Below, in pieces: positions 59,628 through 64,000 of a stretch of 64,000 bases of DNA. The stretch's first letter is position 1. The number at the start of each line of letters is the position of its first letter. Made by a program: the position numbers and the translations under genes. The notes under the pieces were generated by a model. That model saw only the letters and a program-made list of their open reading frames with translations, was not told the DNA's origin and searched no databases. The stretch comes from Psychrobacter celer (GTDB taxonomy: Bacteria > Pseudomonadota > Gammaproteobacteria > Pseudomonadales > Moraxellaceae), in NCBI RefSeq assembly GCF_016107555.1, contig NZ_JABASU010000010.1, positions 1 through 64,000 of the forward strand, written 5' to 3'.

Positions 59628-60572
59628 ATGAATATCCAAGATCTATTAGATAAAGCCAAAGACACTTTAGACAACGCCAAAAATACTCTAGGCTTAGAGC
59701 CGCAAGAAACTGAAGCAGGCATTTATATTCCCTCAACATCATCGCTAAAGATAGCCGCGCCGAGCAAGACCAACTACGATCATACCGAGTACGATAATCC
59801 CTATACGGGCGATAAGAAAATCATGATGATCTGTACCGAAGAGCAGTATATGACCATGGAGAACGGTAATAAATTTGATACCGGTAATCATCCGGTGGAG
59901 ATGATGGTGCCGTTATTACATTTTAAGCAAGCAGGCTTCGACGTGGATGTATTTACGCCAACAGGCGAGTCGGTCAAAGTCGAGCAGTGGGCGATGCCAG
60001 AGGACGATGACGACGTTAAACAAATTTATAGTGAGTACGAGTCCAAGTTTAACAATCCCAATAGTATCGCAGGGTTCGTCGCCAATGATATGGCAGAAAG
60101 CAATGACTATGCAGCGATTTTTATCCCTGGTGGTCATGGCGCGATGCTCGGCCTGCCGGAGGATAAAAACCTTGGTGCAGTGCTACGCTGGGCGTATAAA
60201 AACGATTTGTTTACCTTAGCAATTTGTCATGGACCAGCTGCTCTACTAGCGGCTAATCTGGATAGCCCTGACCGCTCTGATAAAAAGGCAAATCAAGACG
60301 ATGATGGCAGTCGCGATTTTATCTATAAGGGCTATAAAATGGTGGTATTCCCCACTGCGATGGATAAGCAAATGCCAAAAATTGGTTATTTGCCGGGTGA
60401 TTTAACGTGGTACTTTGCTGATAAGTTAGAGGATTTAGGCGTTACTATTGATAATAAACTGGCCTCAGGGCAAACGCATCAAGATAGAAAGCTTATCTCA
60501 GGCGATGGGCCACTAGCAGCGAATGACTTTGGTAAAATGAGTGCTAAAGCTTTACTAAAAGAGTTTGGTTAG
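59628..60572 (+). CDS. hchA: DJ-1/PfpI-family protein HchA (glyoxalase III-like)
   Basis: A 314-residue protein of the HchA branch of the DJ-1 superfamily, reported to act as a glyoxalase III and chaperone on methylglyoxal-damaged proteins. The nucleophile elbow LAICHGPAALLAA has Cys200-His201; a Glu in NHPVE (about 91) may complete the site. The N-terminal 45 residues (DLLDKAKDTLDNAKNTL) form an extra amphipathic helix. Preceded by AAGGAAGCC as ribosome site; followed by a strong terminator. Confidence 0.88.
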   Translation: MNIQDLLDKAKDTLDNAKNTLGLEPQETEAGIYIPSTSSLKIAAPSKTNYDHTEYDNPYTGDKKIMMICTEEQYMTMENGNKFDTGNHPVEMMVPLLHFKQAGFDVDVFTPTGESVKVEQWAMPEDDDDVKQIYSEYESKFNNPNSIAGFVANDMAESNDYAAIFIPGGHGAMLGLPEDKNLGAVLRWAYKNDLFTLAICHGPAALLAANLDSPDRSDKKANQDDDGSRDFIYKGYKMVVFPTAMDKQMPKIGYLPGDLTWYFADKLEDLGVTIDNKLASGQTHQDRKLISGDGPLAANDFGKMSAKALLKEFG

Positions 60573-60597
60573 ATCGTTTTCATAAAGTCATTATATA

Positions 60598-60630
60598 AAA
60601 AAACGGACTATTAATGAGTCCGTTTTTTAT
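60598..60630 (+). terminator. Terminator after hchA
   Basis: Stem AAAACGGACT / AGTCCGTTTT around ATTAATG with a T tail. Confidence 0.8.
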
Positions 60631-60735
60631 GTCTAAAAAGAAAGCCTTTGTAGGATGTGCCCCGCGCACCGATAGCGGGGTAATAGCCTACAACTGGTGC
60701 GATGACGTACAACTTATGCCTAAGCGTAAATGATT

Positions 60736-62058
60736 CTACTTAGCCCCATCATATAACCCACGCACCACTTCACCAATCACCGCAATGCCTTTGGCCAACG
60801 TGTCCTCATCTGCCGCGATACTCATGCGGATACACTCGTGTGCGTGCTGGTAATCGCTGACATCCACACCCGGGAAGAAGTATTCACTCGGCACGATAAG
60901 CGTCCCTTTTTCTTTGAGAATATCGTACAGCTCAAGCGTGGTAATCGGCAAGTCCTTAAACCACAACCAAAAGAATATCGCCCCCTCAGGCTTATGAATC
61001 ATCAATGGATAATCACCCAGCTCTTGTTTAAGCAGCGCAATGGCCTTTTTTGCTTGCTGCTGATAAAAAGGCTTAATCTCGTTATCCGACAAGTCTTTAA
61101 TAGCGTTATTTTCAACCAAAGGCGTGGCAATAGATGCGCCAAAGCGCGTCGGCGAGAGATTAACCACGGCATTCATCGCGCTGACGGCTGCAATCACCTC
61201 AGGTGCGGCAACGATAATACCGGTACGCACTCCGGGTAAGCCAATCTTCGACAGACTAAAGCACAGGATCGTATTGTCATCCCAATTAAGGGTAACGTCT
61301 GAATAAATAATATTAGGGAAGGGCATACCATAAGCGTTATCGATAATCAGCGGTACATCGTAACGCTTAGCAATCTCCGCCAAATGCGCCATTTCCTCAT
61401 CGGTTAAGACATTACCCGTTGGATTGGTCGGACGCGAACAACAAATCGCGCCAATACGCCCTTCCTTCAATGCGGGCAAGTTTTCTAACGCCTCAAAATC
61501 TACTCGGTATTTAAAAAACCCTTCTTCGCCATCATGCGTCACTTCATCGATATGCGGCAACACCGCCATAAAATGCTGACCTTCGACATGCACATCACTA
61601 TAGCCGATATACTCAGGGGTTAATGGTAGTAAAATAGACTTATCGACAGATTCGTTCTGCTCATCTGTGAACGCACCACCAAACAAGTTAAACAAATAGA
61701 AAAAAGCATTCTGCGAGCCATTGGTCAGTGCGATATTCTCTGCCGTCAAATTCCAATCATAATGACGATTAAAGAACCCGACCAAGGCATCGATAAAGGC
61801 AGCATCGCCCTGCGGATTGGAGTAATTCGCCATACTACTCGTCGCCGTGCTGTTAATGTCCTCACGAAAGCTACCATCGTTACCCAGCGCTTGATAGGTC
61901 TGCAAAAACAGCTCATTGACCGCTTCAATCCGTGCCGGATTACCACCGCCTAGCATATTGACTGGCTGATCGCTTTTTAGCGCATCGCCCAGATCATCCA
62001 TCAATTGTGAGATGCCAGTGGGCTGGGTAAATTTTTGACCGAACTTTGAGAATTTCAT
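60736..62058 (-). CDS. avtA: Valine-pyruvate aminotransferase AvtA
   Basis: A 440-residue fold-type I PLP aminotransferase that exchanges the amino group between alanine/2-aminobutyrate and 2-oxoisovalerate. The AvtA-type start SKFGQKFTQPTGISQLMDDL (4-23) and GGGNPA are visible; PTNPTGNVLT, NAYGMPFP and SLSKIGLPGVRTG (with the PLP lysine) are intact. Usual length. Ends convergently with hchA. Immediately upstream lies the accessory segment with the reverse transcriptase. Confidence 0.95.
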   Translation of the reverse strand: MKFSKFGQKFTQPTGISQLMDDLGDALKSDQPVNMLGGGNPARIEAVNELFLQTYQALGNDGSFREDINSTATSSMANYSNPQGDAAFIDALVGFFNRHYDWNLTAENIALTNGSQNAFFYLFNLFGGAFTDEQNESVDKSILLPLTPEYIGYSDVHVEGQHFMAVLPHIDEVTHDGEEGFFKYRVDFEALENLPALKEGRIGAICCSRPTNPTGNVLTDEEMAHLAEIAKRYDVPLIIDNAYGMPFPNIIYSDVTLNWDDNTILCFSLSKIGLPGVRTGIIVAAPEVIAAVSAMNAVVNLSPTRFGASIATPLVENNAIKDLSDNEIKPFYQQQAKKAIALLKQELGDYPLMIHKPEGAIFFWLWFKDLPITTLELYDILKEKGTLIVPSEYFFPGVDVSDYQHAHECIRMSIAADEDTLAKGIAVIGEVVRGLYDGAK

Positions 62059-62201
62059 AAGGCTACCATGCTGTTTGGGAGGGTGTTATAAGTTGGTGTT
62101 TAACCAATAAAGTGGGGCTAGTATAGCAAAAGGTTTCTATAAAATAAGCAATATGCGCGGCTGATATTGACTTATATGTCTATACAGGTTGTGAAGTAAA
62201 A

Positions 62202-62233
62202 AACGCCCTCTAGGTGAGTAGAGGGCGTTCTGT
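62202..62233. terminator. Hairpin after the reverse transcriptase gene
   Basis: Stem AACGCCCTCT / AGAGGGCGTT with an eight-base loop. The A run on the plus strand gives a T tail for leftward transcription, so it would end the RT transcript before avtA. Confidence 0.7.
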
Positions 62234-62306
62234 CTGAAGGATTTGTTAGCTAACCCTACCGATGATTTAAAGAGCAAAGGTAGAATTTACAATAAGTAGG
62301 TCAGAT

Positions 62307-63629
62307 TTATTTGATTCCAAAAAAGAACATTCTTTTATTTGCTGAGCCGATATCTTCAAAATCTATATTGAGATTATCGGTAATCAGTTTTTTTCTAACA
62401 TTTTTAGATGCTGCTATTAAATCTCGCTCAAACTTTGCGCCATTGATAGCCAAATCTTTATTATAGAAGTTCGTATATCCTGAAATAAGTATTCTAAGAT
62501 ATAAACTAAAGTCGACATAGTTACCGCATTCACGTTTAACCTTGGTCATCGATTGGAAACTATTTATTCGTCCTATCGCTTTATCAAAAACTGGTCTAGG
62601 AATTCGTCGTTGATAAGATTGTAGTCTAGCGTTATAAACTATATCAAAGCCTAGGTATGTAAATTTTCCTCTAGCACCATATATTTTGGTTTTCGGTTTT
62701 CCGACTCCCTTTTCAATATCTAAACCAATATTTTTAAGATTTTTTTGAACGTGTTCCTTAATTTTCTTAGCCTTGCTATAAGAGTTATCAAAAATTAGGA
62801 AGTCATCTGCATAACGTATATACGGTATATTGTTCTTAACCATTAAATTATCAAATTCGTACAAATACATTGAAGAACACAATGATGCTATTGGCATGCC
62901 TTGGCGAACACCCTTGCCCTTAAGTTCTTCTAGATATTTTTCTATCAGTTTTTTGTACTTTAGATCGCCATAATCTAGCTTAGCATCGCAATAAATAAAA
63001 CTTTTGAAGATAGCAGTTAGCTCTCTATCTTCATCTGGTCCGATAAACTCTTTTTCAAATTTCTTTACAGCGATTTCTCTATTTATATTATCGAAAAATT
63101 TAACGATATCTGCTTTAATAACGTATTTATACTTGCTCCGATATTCTATAACGTCATCTAAGGCTTTACGAATGCCATGTATAGTTTTCTTAGTTGGCTG
63201 ACCGTCTTTATTTGTCGTATCTATTTCTTTCTTATGAATATCTTTATTCAAGGCGTGGTCATACTCACAGAATCTATCATAGATTTCGCCATAATATTTT
63301 TTAAGATAATCTAAAAATAGTTTTTGAAGGACTCTATCTTGCACTGAGGGGACACACACTAAACGAGTGTTGTCTAACGACATTACGTTAAGACAGTTTG
63401 TTTTAGGCAAAATGATAGGGGTCAAATGATCACAGTTGTACTTAAAATTTGATATTTTTTTACAAATACTATTTAAAGCTTTGTCATTAAAGCTATTTAG
63501 ATATTCATTAACTGTGATGTATTTAGTATGGTAAGAGTTGTCTGCTTTCGACTTGTTTTTAGCGAGTTGATTGAGGGTTGTTTTGAAATTATCTTTCACA
63601 TAGGATGAGAATTTAACCTTATCTGTCAT
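62307..63629 (-). CDS. Reverse transcriptase (RNA-directed DNA polymerase)
   Basis: A 440-residue reverse transcriptase with all core motifs: PSVQDRVLQKLF (94-105, RT1), KADIVKFFDNI with catalytic Asp174 (RT3), GVRQGMPIASL (240-250, RT4), RYADDFLIF with Asp275 and Asp276 (RT5) and FTYLGFDIVYN (323-333, RT6/7). The 110 C-terminal residues are helical and basic, like a thumb domain. There is no maturase X, HNH or integrase domain, and no intron-like RNA around it. RT4 is QGMP rather than the SQ form of diversity-generating retroelements. A standalone RT in low-GC accessory DNA suggests a defence-type (DRT/unknown-group) or retron-type enzyme; which group I cannot say. An unidentified ORF and an inverted-repeat pair precede it. 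Confidence 0.9.
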   Translation of the reverse strand: MTDKVKFSSYVKDNFKTTLNQLAKNKSKADNSYHTKYITVNEYLNSFNDKALNSICKKISNFKYNCDHLTPIILPKTNCLNVMSLDNTRLVCVPSVQDRVLQKLFLDYLKKYYGEIYDRFCEYDHALNKDIHKKEIDTTNKDGQPTKKTIHGIRKALDDVIEYRSKYKYVIKADIVKFFDNINREIAVKKFEKEFIGPDEDRELTAIFKSFIYCDAKLDYGDLKYKKLIEKYLEELKGKGVRQGMPIASLCSSMYLYEFDNLMVKNNIPYIRYADDFLIFDNSYSKAKKIKEHVQKNLKNIGLDIEKGVGKPKTKIYGARGKFTYLGFDIVYNARLQSYQRRIPRPVFDKAIGRINSFQSMTKVKRECGNYVDFSLYLRILISGYTNFYNKDLAINGAKFERDLIAASKNVRKKLITDNLNIDFEDIGSANKRMFFFGIK

Positions 63630-63653
63630 GACTATCTCCCTTGCTTCTATTCA

Positions 63654-63721
63654 ACAAACCTTTTGCAAAAATTCATATATCAAATTTTACTAATAAAATA
63701 AAGAATTTATGCAAAAGGTCT
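63654..63721. repeat. Inverted-repeat pair before the RT gene (MITE-like)
   Basis: AAACCTTTTGCAAAAATTC (63656-63674) and, reversed, AGACCTTTTGCATAAATTC (63721-63703) match at 17 of 19 positions and enclose 28 bp of A/T. ATTCA stands on both sides (63649-63653 and 63722-63726), a possible target duplication if the element begins at 63654. The ends resemble those of the 80-bp element at 761-840. The hairpin could instead work as an RNA structure in the RT leader. Confidence 0.55.
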
Positions 63722-64000
63722 ATTCACTAGATAATCATGACGAAGGTCGAGTGCTCCACGCAAAGTATGAGCAAGCTTTCTTAAGCGTTGAACAATGTCG
63801 CCACTTAAATATAGCGCACGTTTGACACGGTACGTCATATAGCTGTCATATGGAATGATAAGCTCATCTATAACAACCTTACAATCAGTTAAATTGTTAA
63901 CGTCATTTAGAGCCATACCCACCAGTTTTGCGATTTTCTTACGGATTATTTCACTTTTATATATTAACACAAAAGCGTGTGCAATTGTTATCAATACTGC
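63707..64000 (-). CDS. Unknown protein, partial (5' end beyond window)
   Basis: The frame is open to the window edge, so only the last 97 residues are visible; a TTG at 63994 could start a 95-residue form. The visible part is mixed hydrophobic and basic and mostly helical (IIRKKIAKLVGMALNDVNNL, YRVKRALYLSGDIVQRLRKL). I do not recognise it; it is not a clear Avd-type four-helix protein or transposase. The last five codons (NRPFA, stop) are written by the inverted repeat that begins at 63721, so its natural C-terminus has probably been replaced. It is 77 bp upstream of the RT gene, same strand, so the two may have formed an operon. Confidence 0.5.
   Translation of the reverse strand, partial: AVLITIAHAFVLIYKSEIIRKKIAKLVGMALNDVNNLTDCKVVIDELIIPYDSYMTYRVKRALYLSGDIVQRLRKLAHTLRGALDLRHDYLVNRPFA

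Noticed and set aside
62307-63629. Diversity-generating retroelement or group II intron
   Set aside because: RT4 is QGMP, not the SQ-type motif of diversity-generating RTs; no template/variable repeat pair, maturase domain or intron domain V was seen.

Overview
The window is chromosomal DNA from a gammaproteobacterium of the Moraxellaceae, most likely Psychrobacter. This rests on the gyrB-recF-dnaN-dnaA / rpmH-rnpA-yidD-yidC-mnmE origin block, the protein character throughout and a moderate GC content; no database search was possible. The dnaA-rpmH interval carries DnaA boxes next to a strongly AT-rich stretch and is the probable oriC. Replication genes point left of it and rpmH to mnmE point right, so both sets are leading-strand genes.

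Layout. 1-1.4 kb is a low-GC accessory island: a Nudix-box ORF that ends early and an unknown gene cut in two by an 80-bp inverted-repeat element. 1.4-6.3 kb holds a MalY/PatB-type C-S lyase, a crotonase, a LysE/RhtB exporter, rlmF and mntP. 6.3-14 kb is gyrB, recF, dnaN, dnaA. 14-22 kb is oriC, rpmH, rnpA, yidD, yidC, mnmE, nrdR, ribD, ribE. 22-33 kb holds a hybrid sensor kinase that lacks the phospho-accepting His, then fmt, rsmB, thrC, a LysM protein, a dprA interrupted by one stop codon, and tsaC. 33-39 kb holds a GbsR/MarR-like regulator with a fatty-acid desaturase, a TIGR01777 epimerase-like protein, a small membrane protein, a metallophosphoesterase fragment and an esterase. 39-49.5 kb is grpE-dnaK, bioF-bioC, two tandem outer-membrane beta-barrel genes, nfeD-SPFH and hemN. 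49.8-62 kb holds a penicillin-acylase-family lipoprotein, comM, gph, DUF4385, tRNA-Phe, hisB, hisH, a DJ-1/HchA protein and avtA. 62.3-64 kb is a second low-GC accessory segment with a reverse transcriptase and a partial upstream ORF.

Signals across genes. Twelve perfect or near-perfect GTTTCACGTGAAAC palindromes (ParB/parS-like) lie between 3.7 and 37 kb around oriC, several inside coding sequences. A dispersed repeat of about 145 bp with imperfect inverted ends occurs in two full and four partial copies. A second short repeat provides the stop codon of two minus-strand genes. The ends of the 80-bp element at the left edge resemble an inverted-repeat pair beside the reverse transcriptase at the right edge. 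A 30-bp palindrome upstream of the desaturase recurs in degenerate form upstream of the regulator gene, suggesting an autoregulated pair. The reverse transcriptase is the best candidate for an undescribed (defence-type) system, but its partner gene runs off the window.
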